Positions 8,541 to 16,599 of a stretch of 64,000 nucleotides of DNA are shown here, piece after piece (position 1 is the stretch's first letter; every line of letters starts with the position of its first letter). This stretch comes from Bog-756 sp035949055 (GTDB taxonomy: Bacteria; Actinomycetota; Acidimicrobiia; Acidimicrobiales; RAAP-2), in contig DASZIO010000060.1 in assembly GCA_035949055.1 (NCBI GenBank), positions 133,213-197,212 of the forward strand, read 5' to 3'. Under the pieces are notes generated by a model. That model was given only the letters and a program-made list of their open reading frames with translations, was not told the origin of the DNA and did no database searches. The translations under genes were made by a program, and so were the position numbers.

Positions 8541-9629
8541 ATGCGCGTGTTGGTAGCCATGTCGGGAGGCGTCGACTCGTCAGTAGCCGCCGCCCTCATG
8601 GCCGAGCAGTTCGGCCGCGACGCGGTGGTCGGTGCGACCCTCAAGCTGTGGGGCGGGTCCTCCGACTCGGGGTGCTGCTCGGTGGCCGATGTCGAAGACG
8701 CCCGCCGGGTGGCCGACCATCTGGGCCTGGTTCATCACGTCTTCAACTTCTCGGAGGACTTCGAGCGGCAGGTGGTGGATCCGTACGTCGTGGGGCACGC
8801 CGAAGGCCGCACACCCAATCCGTGCATCGAGTGCAACCGGCACCTCAAGTTCGACCGGCTGCTCGAGCGGGCCCGCATCCTGGGATTCGATGCCGTGGCC
8901 ACCGGGCACCACGCCCGCTGCGAGGTCTCGCCTGACGGGCGGTTCCGCTTGCGCCGGGGCGCCGACCCGATGAAGGACCAGTCCTACGTGCTGGCCATGC
9001 TGGGACAGGGTCAGCTGGCCCGCACCCTGTTCCCCATCGGGGGGATGACCAAAGTCGAGGTACGCGAGGTGGCCCATCGCCTCGGACTCAGAACGGCGGA
9101 CAAGCCCGACAGCCAAGACGTCTGCTTCATCCGATCGGAGGAGGGCCGGGAGGGGTTCCTCGGGGCCCGTCTGCCGCTCCACGCCGGCCGGCTGGTCGAC
9201 CACGCCACCGGTGAGCACCTCGGCACGGTCGAGGCGGTCGAGCTGGTCACGGTGGGCCAGCGCCGGGGGATGGGACACGGCCGGGACGGGCGTCGCCGGT
9301 TCGTCACCGCGGTCGACGTGCCCGGGCGGCGGGTGTCCCTGGGCCCCCCCGATGCCGCACTGGCCACCGGCGTGCGTCTGCACAGCCTGACCTGGGTCGA
9401 TGACGCTCCCGGCCCGACGGCACGAGCTCAGCCCGCGTCGGCCGGCGAGGCGGCCATCGCTCAGTGCAGCGCGCACGGACGACCGGTGCCGAGCACACTG
9501 GACATCGAGGGCGAGGAATTGAGTGTGCGGTTCTTTGCGCCCCAGCGCCGGGTCGCGCCGGGCCAGACCGTCGCTCTCTACGATCCGGATCATCCGGATC
9601 TCGTCATCGGATCGGGTGTCGCAGCGTGA
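8541..9629 (+). CDS. mnmA: tRNA-specific 2-thiouridylase MnmA
   Basis: MnmA adenylates and thiolates U34 of Lys, Glu and Gln tRNAs in the cytoplasm. In this 362-residue protein the ATP pyrophosphatase loop SGGVDSS is at 8-14, the first catalytic Cys95 in NPCIECN and the second Cys195 in SQDVCFI. The TVGQRRGMG segment of the C-terminal domains is also present. It sits 4 bp after the cysteine desulfurase, its sulfur donor, and its stop codon overlaps the ligA start as GTGA, so the three genes form one operon. Confidence 0.97.
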   Translation: MRVLVAMSGGVDSSVAAALMAEQFGRDAVVGATLKLWGGSSDSGCCSVADVEDARRVADHLGLVHHVFNFSEDFERQVVDPYVVGHAEGRTPNPCIECNRHLKFDRLLERARILGFDAVATGHHARCEVSPDGRFRLRRGADPMKDQSYVLAMLGQGQLARTLFPIGGMTKVEVREVAHRLGLRTADKPDSQDVCFIRSEEGREGFLGARLPLHAGRLVDHATGEHLGTVEAVELVTVGQRRGMGHGRDGRRRFVTAVDVPGRRVSLGPPDAALATGVRLHSLTWVDDAPGPTARAQPASAGEAAIAQCSAHGRPVPSTLDIEGEELSVRFFAPQRRVAPGQTVALYDPDHPDLVIGSGVAA

Positions 9630-11791
9630 ACCGCCAGGCCAAGCGGAGTGGACCCGGAAGAAGCGGTCGTCTCGTGGCCGACCTGAGCGCGTCGGATGCC
9701 ACAGGTCCGGACCCGGTGGCCCGTTCCGAGGAGCTGCGTGCCCTGATCGTCTACCACAACGATCGCTACCACCGTCTGGATGACCCGGAGATCGCCGACG
9801 CCGAGTACGACGACCTGGTCCGAGAGCTGCGCACCCTTGAGGCGGCCCAGCCCGGGCTGGCCGCCGAGGGGTCCCCCACCGCGTCGGTCGGGGCTTCACC
9901 CTCGGTGCTCTTCGAGCCGGTGATCCACCGGGTTCCGATGATGAGCCTCGACAACGCCACCCGTCCCGACGAGCTCGAGGCATGGGCGGCGCGCCTCGGG
10001 CGCCGGGTCCCCCCCGACACCTCGTTCGTCTGTGAGCTCAAGATCGACGGGCTGGCCATCTCGCTCCGCTACGAACAGGGCCGGTTCGCCCAGGCCGCCA
10101 CGCGGGGTGACGGCCGTACGGGGGAGGACGTCACGGCCAACGTGGCCACCATCGCGGCCATCCCGGACGAGCTGAGCCCCAAGGTCGGATCCCGGCCCGA
10201 GGTCATCGAGGTCCGCGGCGAGGTGTACATGCCGGCCCCTGCTTTCGAGGACCTCAACCGTCGCCAACTCGAGGCTGGGCAGCGACTGTTCGTCAATCCA
10301 CGCAATTCGGCGGCCGGCTCGCTACGCCAGAAGGACCCACGCATCACTGCCTCGCGTGCGCTCTCGTTCTGGGCCTACCAGGTCGGCGAGCTCCAGACCG
10401 AGGCCGGTGCCGCGCCCGATGGCGCCGGACCGCTATCCCGTTTGGCCTCGACTCATGCCGAGACCCTCGAATGGCTCGAGCGGGCGGGGTTCCCGGTCAA
10501 CCCGGAACGTGCCCTGGTCCACGGCATGGACGAGGTGCTGGCCTTCTGCCGGAGGTGGGAGGAACACCGGCACGACCTCGAGTACGAGATCGACGGTGTG
10601 GTCGTCAAGGTGAACCTGCTCGAGCTCCAGCGCCAACTGGGCGCGACCTCGCGGGCGCCCCGCTGGGCCATCGCCTACAAATTCCCGCCGGAGGAGCGCA
10701 CCACCGAGCTCCGCGACATCGCCGTGTCGATCGGGCGAACGGGAAAGGCGACGCCGTTCGCGGTGCTGGCTCCCGTCTTCGTAGGTGGGTCGACCGTTTC
10801 GATGGCCACGCTGCACAACGAGGACCAGGTCCGGATCAAGGACGTCCGGCCGGGCGACACGGTGGTGGTTCGGAAGGCTGGGGACGTCATCCCCGAAGTG
10901 GTGGGTCCGGTCCGAGTGGTCGGTACCGATGGCCGGAAGCGCCGGCGGCGGCCGGCCTGGAAGTTCCCAACCGTCTGCCCGAGTTGTGGCGCACCGCTGG
11001 AACGGCTGCCGGGCGAGAGTGACACGTTCTGTACCAACCTCGACTGCCCCGGTCAGCGCGTGCAGCGCATCGCCCATTTCGCCTCCCGCTCGGCCATGGA
11101 CATCGAAGGGTTGGGAGAACAGCGGATTCAGCTTTTCACCGACCTGGGCCTGCTCAACGATGTCGCCGACCTCTACAGCTTCATACCCGAAACGTTCGAT
11201 GGGATCGAGGGGTTCGGTGCCGTTTCCATCGGCAATCTGCTCCGTGCCATCGACGATTCCCGCAGCCGCCCGCTGCACCGCGTGCTCATCGGGCTCGGGA
11301 TCCGCCACCTGGGCCAGGTCGGGTCCATCGCCATGGCTCGCGCCCTGGGTGACATCGACGCGGTCATGTCGGCAGACGAGGAGAGCCTGGCCGGTGTCGA
11401 CGGTGTCGGGCCGGTTATCGCAGCCAGTGTCGTGCGATGGTTCGCCTCGGATGTCAACCGCTCGGTGGTCGAGCGCCTCCGGTCGGCCGGGCTCACGCTG
11501 TCCGAGCCGTCGCTCACGTCGGCCGAAGCCGAGGACCGCCCGCCGACTCTGGAAGGCAGATCGGTGGTCGTCACCGGCACCCTGGAAGGCTGGACGCGCG
11601 AGGAGGCCGAACAGGCCGTGCTGGAGCGCGGCGGCAAGTCGCCGGGGACGGTCTCGAAAAAGACCTACGCGGTGGTACTCGGCGCGTCACCTGGTCAGTC
11701 CAAGGTGACCAAGGCCGAACAGCTCGGCGTGCCGATCGTCAGCGGGGACCGGTTTTCCGACCTGCTGGAGACAGGGGAGCTGCCTGCCTGA
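9626..11791 (+). CDS. ligA: NAD+-dependent DNA ligase LigA
   Basis: LigA seals nicks in replication and repair using NAD+. The catalytic lysine is Lys139 (CELKIDGLAIS). The OB domain (FPPEERTTELRDI and IGRTGKATP) is followed by a zinc finger with CPSCGAPL and FCTNLDCPGQ, helix-hairpin-helix repeats, and a C-terminal BRCT domain from about residue 640 (GRSVVVTGTLEGWTREEA). The GTG at 9626 overlaps the mnmA stop and gives 721 residues, slightly longer than usual. An in-frame GTG at 9674 would give 705 and has a weak GGAAG upstream, so the start is not certain. All catalytic domains look intact. Confidence 0.97.
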   Translation: MNRQAKRSGPGRSGRLVADLSASDATGPDPVARSEELRALIVYHNDRYHRLDDPEIADAEYDDLVRELRTLEAAQPGLAAEGSPTASVGASPSVLFEPVIHRVPMMSLDNATRPDELEAWAARLGRRVPPDTSFVCELKIDGLAISLRYEQGRFAQAATRGDGRTGEDVTANVATIAAIPDELSPKVGSRPEVIEVRGEVYMPAPAFEDLNRRQLEAGQRLFVNPRNSAAGSLRQKDPRITASRALSFWAYQVGELQTEAGAAPDGAGPLSRLASTHAETLEWLERAGFPVNPERALVHGMDEVLAFCRRWEEHRHDLEYEIDGVVVKVNLLELQRQLGATSRAPRWAIAYKFPPEERTTELRDIAVSIGRTGKATPFAVLAPVFVGGSTVSMATLHNEDQVRIKDVRPGDTVVVRKAGDVIPEVVGPVRVVGTDGRKRRRRPAWKFPTVCPSCGAPLERLPGESDTFCTNLDCPGQRVQRIAHFASRSAMDIEGLGEQRIQLFTDLGLLNDVADLYSFIPETFDGIEGFGAVSIGNLLRAIDDSRSRPLHRVLIGLGIRHLGQVGSIAMARALGDIDAVMSADEESLAGVDGVGPVIAASVVRWFASDVNRSVVERLRSAGLTLSEPSLTSAEAEDRPPTLEGRSVVVTGTLEGWTREEAEQAVLERGGKSPGTVSKKTYAVVLGASPGQSKVTKAEQLGVPIVSGDRFSDLLETGELPA

Positions 11792-12250
11792 GGTTGAGGG
11801 CCGCTCGGGGGAACGACGTCCTTGGCGAGATCCTCGGGCCGTCGGGCGGGGTCCTCCTCTGCAAGAGGCCCCTCCGGACGGTGCGCACGAATGCCCTCGG
11901 GGCGGCCCTGCGACCGGTCCCACTCCCTGGTCACGGGGGCATTTACCCCGGGCCCGGGTCCTTCGTCAAAATGAGGGAGGACTCGCTGGCCTGAAGGCCG
12001 GACTCGCTTGAATTGGGGGCATGTGCCCGTTATGTTGACGACACCGGGCCAGGGTTCCGCGAAGAGGGGAGGGGGTGTCGTTCTGCTGAAAAGGCCTGGT
12101 TCGTTCGTAGAATTCCCACTCCATGGGGGTCGCGCACGCAGAGGTTGGCGGCTCGTCGGTGCTTCGCCTTGGGGTCGGGAATGACATGTTGGGGGACATA
12201 CGTCGTCTGACTTCAGAACCCGTGGAGACATGGGAGAAAAGGGAGCACAC
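11792..12250. other. Non-coding stretch between ligA and the first secreted-protein copy
   Basis: I see no convincing gene in these 459 bp. The left half is GC-rich with short inverted repeats but no clear terminator. The right half contains a well-spaced promoter candidate (12008-12036) and, at its end, a 63-nt leader (12188-12250) that is identical in the second copy. If that promoter is used, the mRNA leader is about 200 nt. Confidence 0.6.
12008..12036 (+). promoter_or_regulatory. Promoter candidate for secreted-protein copy 1
   Basis: The -35-like TTGAAT (12008-12013) and -10-like TATGTT (12031-12036) are separated by exactly 17 bp. This is one of the best housekeeping-sigma matches in the window. 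It would give a leader of about 200 nt. Confidence 0.5.
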
Positions 12251-12940
12251 GTGCTACGAAAGATGCTGTTGATTGCTGCGGCAGTCGCCATGCCACTGGG
12301 CTTCATCGCCGCCACGGCGGGCACCGCGTCGGCAAAGTCGGTTATCGATACAACGGATGGCGCCACCGCGTCGTGCACCTCGAGCGGTGGGACAATCACG
12401 TTCAAGGTCGGGATCGGCCTCGCCGGGGGAAGCTATGTGTTCCCGACGAAGAACAAGGGAAATCAGATCAAGGTGGCGGGTGTCGTCTTGACCTGCACCT
12501 CCTCCGCAGTTCCCCAAGGCTCGTTCACCGGGGTCGCTTCCGGCAAGATCAAGACGGCCAACCCGGGCGAGACTCCTCAGCAGTTCTATGGGTGCACGAG
12601 CCTGGTGGGCGTCTCTCCGGGCCCCGGCGGGACTCTGGCCGGCAGCCTCAAGATCAAGTGGACGGCACCTGTAGGGGTGAAGTTCAGCGACAAGAAGGAC
12701 ACCATCAACATCTCCACCATTCTGGGCGGAGTGAACATGGCTGGTCAGGGAACCTTCACCATTCCCGGTAACCCGGGCACCGGCTCGATCACCGGTGCGT
12801 TCAATGACAGCGATGGTGGCGCTTCGTCCTCCTCGACGACAGCAACAGCTCAGACCGAAACCCAGCTCGCCGGCGAGTGCACCCAGGCAGGTGGTCTCAC
12901 TACGATCCCCTTGGGCTCCGGCACCTCCTCCCTGCAGTAA
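12188..12940 (+). repeat. Tandem gene duplication, copy 1 (leader plus coding region)
   Basis: Bases 12188-12940 correspond to 13344-14096 at a constant offset of 1,156 bp with no indels. The first 63 nt, just upstream of the start codon, are identical in both copies. The coding parts are very similar at the 5' end and diverge towards the 3' end. Confidence 0.93.
12251..12940 (+). CDS. Small secreted protein of unknown function, copy 1
   Basis: The 229-residue product begins with a signal peptide (VLRKMLLIAAAVAMPLGF, cleavage probably after TASA near residue 27). The mature part is rich in Gly, Ser and Thr, with many alternating beta-type segments and four cysteines (ASCTS, VLTCTS, YGCTS, GECTQ), suggesting an extracellular beta-sandwich with two disulfides. 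I recognise no family. The GTG start is chosen because GGGAG lies 6 nt upstream; an ATG at 12230 would place that site inside the gene. A near-identical copy follows 1.16 kb downstream, differing by 21 substitutions and no indels. Two hairpins follow the stop codon. Confidence 0.88.
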   Translation: MLRKMLLIAAAVAMPLGFIAATAGTASAKSVIDTTDGATASCTSSGGTITFKVGIGLAGGSYVFPTKNKGNQIKVAGVVLTCTSSAVPQGSFTGVASGKIKTANPGETPQQFYGCTSLVGVSPGPGGTLAGSLKIKWTAPVGVKFSDKKDTINISTILGGVNMAGQGTFTIPGNPGTGSITGAFNDSDGGASSSSTTATAQTETQLAGECTQAGGLTTIPLGSGTSSLQ

Positions 12941-12952
12941 GGGAGCGATTCA

Positions 12953-12970
12953 GGCCCGAGCAATCGGGCC
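12953..12970 (+). other. Hairpin 1 after secreted-protein copy 1
   Basis: GGCCCGA pairs with TCGGGCC (7 bp) around a GCAA tetraloop. It starts 13 nt after the stop codon, as does the equivalent hairpin at 14109 after copy 2. Three of the seven pairs differ between copies, all by compensatory double changes. Confidence 0.75.
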
Positions 12971-12980
12971 CGCCGCAATT

Positions 12981-13012
12981 GACGAGGACGGGGCTTCGGC
13001 CCCGTCCTCGTC
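12981..13012 (+). terminator. Strong hairpin with TTCG loop, probable terminator of copy 1
   Basis: A perfect 14-bp stem (12981-12994 with 12999-13012) closes a TTCG tetraloop. No T-tract follows, as is common for actinobacterial terminators. The matching structure at 14136-14167 follows copy 2. Confidence 0.8.
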
Positions 13013-13154
13013 GCGCGTTATCGACGGCTCGGACTCCGCGCCCGCTTACCGTGAAGTGAATTCCTGCGCGGCAGTGCGGAGTCTCGAGTCAAGTGAGATG
13101 GCTTTAATGTTGAGGACGCGTCTGTGGCTTCAGACTTAGATCCTGCGTCCATCC

Positions 13155-13183
13155 TTGTCATCGCCAACGAGCCCAGCTAGGGT
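13155..13183 (+). promoter_or_regulatory. Promoter candidate for secreted-protein copy 2
   Basis: TTGTCA (13155-13160) and TAGGGT (13178-13183) are separated by 17 bp. Transcription from here would give a leader of about 215 nt, nearly the same length as predicted for copy 1, although the promoter sequences differ. Confidence 0.5.
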
Positions 13184-13343
13184 GCTGCTACTGATTTGGG
13201 CCGCTCATGGGGAGCTTGGGCGTTGCGCCTGGCAGCGGTCCGGATTGGACTTTGGATGCTGGCGCCTTGGCGTTTGCAGACGGGGGGTATCGGGAATCCG
13301 CACGTACCTTCTGCCGGCTCTGCCCTGGGTCAGTCGGTGAAAC

Positions 13344-14096
13344 GTTGGGGGACATACGTCGTCTGACTTCAGAACCCGTGGAGACATGGGAGAAAAGGGA
13401 GCACACGTGCTACGAAAGATGCTGTTGATTGCTGCGGCAGTCGCCATGCCGCTGGGCTTTATCGCCGCCACGGCGGGCACTGCGTCGGCAAAGTCGGTTA
13501 TCGATACAACGGATGGCGCCACCGCGTCGTGCACCTCGAGCGGCGGGACACTCGCGTTCAAGGTTGGGATCGGCCTCACCGGGGGAAGCTATGTGTTCCC
13601 GACGAAGAACAAGGGCAATCAGATCAAGGTGGCGGGTGTCGTCTTGACCTGCACCTCCTCCGCCGTTCCCCAAGGCTCGTTCACCGGGGTCGCTTCCGGC
13701 AAGATCAAGACGGCTAACCCGGGCGAGACTCCACAGCAGTTCTACGCCTGCACGAACCTGGTGGGCGTCTCTCCAATGGCTGGCGGGAGTCTGGCCGGCA
13801 GCCTCAAGATCAAGTGGACGGCACCTGTAGGGGTGAAGTTCAGCGATAAGAAGGACACGATCAACATCTCCACCATTCTGGGCGGAGTGAACATGGCTGG
13901 CGACGGGACCTTCACCATTCCCGGTAACCCGGGCACCGGCTCGATCACCGGTGCGTTCGCCGGCAGCGACGGCGGCGCTTCGTCCAGCACGATGGCGGCC
14001 ACCGCGGATAACGAGGGCACCCTGGCAGGTGATTGCACCCAGGCCGGTGGTCTCACGACGATCAACCTCGGCTCCGGCACGGCCAGCCTGCAGTAG
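13344..14096 (+). repeat. Tandem gene duplication, copy 2 (leader plus coding region)
   Basis: This is the second unit of the duplication described for 12188-12940. The left boundary is sharp at GTTGGGGGACATACG; upstream of it the copies share no obvious sequence. Confidence 0.93.
13407..14096 (+). CDS. Small secreted protein of unknown function, copy 2
   Basis: This 229-residue paralogue of the product at 12251 has the identical signal peptide and all four cysteines. The 21 substitutions concentrate in the C-terminal third, for example the Ser/Thr-rich linker after ITGAF and the position before the last LGSGT motif. The same GGGAG site precedes the GTG start. No indels separate the copies and no residue appears lost, so both are probably functional. 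The following kinase gene has its own promoter candidate and is probably not co-transcribed past the hairpins at 14109-14167. Confidence 0.88.
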   Translation: MLRKMLLIAAAVAMPLGFIAATAGTASAKSVIDTTDGATASCTSSGGTLAFKVGIGLTGGSYVFPTKNKGNQIKVAGVVLTCTSSAVPQGSFTGVASGKIKTANPGETPQQFYACTNLVGVSPMAGGSLAGSLKIKWTAPVGVKFSDKKDTINISTILGGVNMAGDGTFTIPGNPGTGSITGAFAGSDGGASSSTMAATADNEGTLAGDCTQAGGLTTINLGSGTASLQ

Positions 14097-14108
14097 TCGT
14101 CGGGCACA

Positions 14109-14126
14109 CGTCCGGGCCACCGGACG
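14109..14126 (+). other. Hairpin 1 after secreted-protein copy 2
   Basis: CGTCCGG pairs with CCGGACG (7 bp) around GCCA. It begins 13 nt after the stop codon, matching the hairpin at 12953 in position and size while differing at three base pairs through compensatory changes. Confidence 0.75.
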
Positions 14127-14135
14127 ATCCTGACC

Positions 14136-14167
14136 GCCGTGGGCGGGGCTTCGGCCCCGCCCACGGC
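14136..14167 (+). terminator. Strong hairpin with TTCG loop, probable terminator of copy 2
   Basis: A perfect 14-bp stem (14136-14149 with 14154-14167) closes a TTCG loop. Compared with the hairpin at 12981, three base pairs have changed and all three are compensated. Confidence 0.8.
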
Positions 14168-14286
14168 GCGTGTGGCGGCGATCCGACCTGACGAGCTGAC
14201 GGCCCCTTTTTCTGAGGTCCGAGTCCATGGAGCCAGCGCTGACGGGAGTCACGGCCACCCTCCACCTACCAGCTGAGCCAGATCGG

Positions 14287-14292
14287 TAGCCT
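14287..14292 (+). promoter_or_regulatory. Candidate -10 box TAGCCT for the PASTA kinase
   Basis: TAGCCT lies 12 nt before the ATG at 14305. It would give a transcript with a leader of only a few nucleotides. No strong -35 is visible. Confidence 0.35.
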
Positions 14293-14304
14293 GGTCGGAG
14301 AACC

Positions 14305-16284
14305 ATGCCGAGTATCACCGACTCCATCGGCCGTGTCCTCGGCGACCGTTACCGACTACTCACCGCCCTGGGTACCGGTGCGTCTGCTCACGTCTACCTG
14401 GCCGACGACGTCTCCCTCCATCGACGGGTGGCGATCAAGGTGCTCCACCCGGCGCTGGCCGGCGACGAGGCCTTCCTCCGACGCTTCGAGGCCGAGGCGA
14501 GGGCGGTGGCCGCCCTCAACCACCCGAACATCCTCCGGGTCTACGACTGGGGGGAGCAAGGCGGCGAGCCGTACCTGGTTCTCGAGTACCTGGCCGGTGG
14601 CAGCCTGCGTCAGATCTACGACACGGGGGTGCTCCTCAGCCCCGAGCAAGCCGTCCACGTGGGCCTGGAGGCGGTCGCGGGTCTCGACTATGCCCATCGC
14701 CGGGGGTTGGTCCATCGCGACATCAAGCCGGCCAACTTGCTCCTGGATGGCGACCGCCGGCTGCGCATCGCCGACTTCGGACTGGCCCGGGCCTTGGCCG
14801 AGGCGGCGTGGACCGAGCCGGAGGGCGCCATTCTGGGCACGGCCCGGTACGCGGCCCCGGAGCAGGTGGAAGGACTGGTGCTCGACGGGAAGGCCGACGT
14901 CTACGCCCTGGCCTTGGTGCTCTACGAAGGGGTGACCGGCGAAGCCGCCTTCGTGGGTGACACCACCGTCGCCACGCTGATGTCCAGGATGGACGCGTTG
15001 CTGCCCGAGCACGAGGCGCTCGGCCCCCTCAACGATGTGCTGGTGTGGGCAGCCGCCCCCGAGCCGGCCGAACGCTACGACGCATCGCAGTTCGGGGTCG
15101 AGCTCCGCCAACTGGCCGACACGCTGCCTGAGCCCGAACCGCTGCCCATCGTGGAACCGCCGGGGACCGGCGAGAGCGGTGCGGTGGATCACCCGACAGT
15201 CCGCCCGGCCCGGACCGGCTTCCGCGGGTTCGAACCGTCCGAGCTCACCGAGCTTGGCGCCCCGCCCGTGGTCCGGTCGGTCAAGGAGGCCAAGCGGGCG
15301 GCGGCTCCGAAACCGGACCAGGCTGCGTCCCTCGACCCCGAATCGGACGATCCCCCCAATGGTCGACGCCGGTGGCCCTGGATAACCGCGGTGGCGTTGG
15401 TGGTCGCGGGCGTGGTCGCCGGCGCCGTCGTCCTCGTCCAGGCCAGCAAAGTCTTCACCCCCAGCCACCCGGTCCCCTTGCTGGTCGGCAAGTCGGTCCC
15501 GCAGGCCCGACAGGCGGTGCGGGCCGACCATTTCGCCATCCGCCAGACTGGACAGGCCTTCAGCATCACCCTCGCACCGGGTCTGATCGTGAGCCAGCGG
15601 CCGGGCCCGAAGGCCCATAACAAGGTGGTGACGGCCAAGCAGGGTTCGACCATCTCCGTGATCATCTCCGAAGGTCTACCGCCGGTGGCCGTTCCCAGTC
15701 TCACGTCCTTCTCGACGTGCACGGGCGCCGTCCAGGCGCTCCAGGCCGTCCATCTCGTCGGTGCGTGCCCGCCATCGGCGGCCCAGTACAGCTCGACCGT
15801 GGTGGCCGGCGCCGTGCTCGGCACCTCGCCCACCGGTACCGCTCCGTACGGGTCGACCGTCACCATCATCACCTCCAAAGGCCACGCGCCCGTCGCCATC
15901 CCCACCGTGAACGCGGCCGGCTCGACGTACGCCGCGGCCTCGGCCGCGCTCAGCGCGGTGGGATTCGTCCCGGCCCAGGGAAAGGCTTATAGCCCCTCTG
16001 TCCCGGTGGGCCAGGTCATCGGCACCTCTCCCGATCCGAGCGCTGGCCTCCAGCCGTTCGGCTCCACGGTGACCGTGATCATCTCGCTCGGCCCGCAGCC
16101 GGTGACCATTCCGGGCAGCGTGATCGGAGAATCGGTGGGCCAAGCGACCGCTGCTCTTCAGGCCCTCGGGCTCAATGTGGCCGGACCTTACGGTCCACCC
16201 GGTTCGACCAAGGTGCTCTCGACCGATCCGGCGCCGGGAACCTCGGTGCTGCCGGGCACGACTGTGAACGTCTACACCCTGTGA
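14305..16284 (+). CDS. PknB-type serine/threonine kinase with PASTA repeats
   Basis: This 659-residue membrane kinase probably couples peptidoglycan sensing to growth control. The N-terminal kinase domain (about 14-270) has the glycine loop LGTGASAHV, catalytic Lys45 (VAIKVL), HRDIKPANLL with Asp139, and DFGLAR at 157. A Pro-rich juxtamembrane linker leads to a transmembrane helix at about 357-375 (ITAVALVVAGVVAGAVVLV). About four extracellular PASTA repeats fill 380-659. The activation loop AILGTARYAAPEQ has few threonines. Unlike the mycobacterial locus, no phosphatase or division gene is adjacent. Its stop overlaps the next GTG start. Confidence 0.95.
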   Translation: MPSITDSIGRVLGDRYRLLTALGTGASAHVYLADDVSLHRRVAIKVLHPALAGDEAFLRRFEAEARAVAALNHPNILRVYDWGEQGGEPYLVLEYLAGGSLRQIYDTGVLLSPEQAVHVGLEAVAGLDYAHRRGLVHRDIKPANLLLDGDRRLRIADFGLARALAEAAWTEPEGAILGTARYAAPEQVEGLVLDGKADVYALALVLYEGVTGEAAFVGDTTVATLMSRMDALLPEHEALGPLNDVLVWAAAPEPAERYDASQFGVELRQLADTLPEPEPLPIVEPPGTGESGAVDHPTVRPARTGFRGFEPSELTELGAPPVVRSVKEAKRAAAPKPDQAASLDPESDDPPNGRRRWPWITAVALVVAGVVAGAVVLVQASKVFTPSHPVPLLVGKSVPQARQAVRADHFAIRQTGQAFSITLAPGLIVSQRPGPKAHNKVVTAKQGSTISVIISEGLPPVAVPSLTSFSTCTGAVQALQAVHLVGACPPSAAQYSSTVVAGAVLGTSPTGTAPYGSTVTIITSKGHAPVAIPTVNAAGSTYAAASAALSAVGFVPAQGKAYSPSVPVGQVIGTSPDPSAGLQPFGSTVTVIISLGPQPVTIPGSVIGESVGQATAALQALGLNVAGPYGPPGSTKVLSTDPAPGTSVLPGTTVNVYTL

Positions 16285-16592
16285 CCGACCCCAACATGGG
16301 GTGCGAACTATGCGAGGCGGCGCGGATCACCGAATGGTTCCACGAAGACGACATCTGCTGGGTCGCCGCCTGTGAGGTGTGCGACGTGCCCATGGTGGTC
16401 TGGAAGCAGCACGGCAGTAGCCCGTCCGACGCCGAGGTCGAACACATGTTGAGCCGCCTTGGCGTGGTCGCCGATACCCGGCTCGGTGTCGGCCAATGGT
16501 CCGTCGACCCGGTGATGCGCCAGATCCCGGACCATTTCCACGCCCACGCCCGCGACCCGAATTGGTGGTTCCGGCGCTTCGGTCGCGGCTGA
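16281..16592 (+). CDS. Small Cys/His-rich protein, possibly HIT-like
   Basis: The 103-residue product has cysteines at 8, 11, 26, 31 and 34 (CELCE, ICWVAACEVC) and a histidine cluster DHFHAHARDP with His85, 87 and 89. The spaced histidines recall the HIT family HxHxH motif, and the Cys pairs suggest a zinc site. No hydrolase assignment is justified. The GTG start overlaps the kinase stop (GTGA), and the DNA methylase starts 7 bp after its end, so all three may be one transcript. Confidence 0.8.
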   Translation: MTDPNMGCELCEAARITEWFHEDDICWVAACEVCDVPMVVWKQHGSSPSDAEVEHMLSRLGVVADTRLGVGQWSVDPVMRQIPDHFHAHARDPNWWFRRFGRG

Positions 16593-16599
16593 AGCCCGC

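Larger units (their letters stand above)
12941..13406. other. Non-coding stretch between the two secreted-protein copies
   Basis: These 466 bp hold two hairpins (12953-13012), a promoter candidate (13155-13183) and the duplicated 63-nt leader (13344-13406). The rest has no recognisable gene. The part between the promoter and the leader has no obvious similarity to the corresponding part of copy 1. Confidence 0.6.

Noticed and set aside
12230..12250. ATG start 21 nt upstream of the chosen GTG for secreted-protein copy 1 (and the same at 13386)
   Set aside because: It would put the GGGAG ribosome site inside the gene and lengthen the signal-peptide n-region; GTG is better placed.
15226..15236. 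GGGTTCGAACC resembling a tRNA T-arm
   Set aside because: Lies inside the kinase coding region and no acceptor stem or anticodon arm surrounds it.
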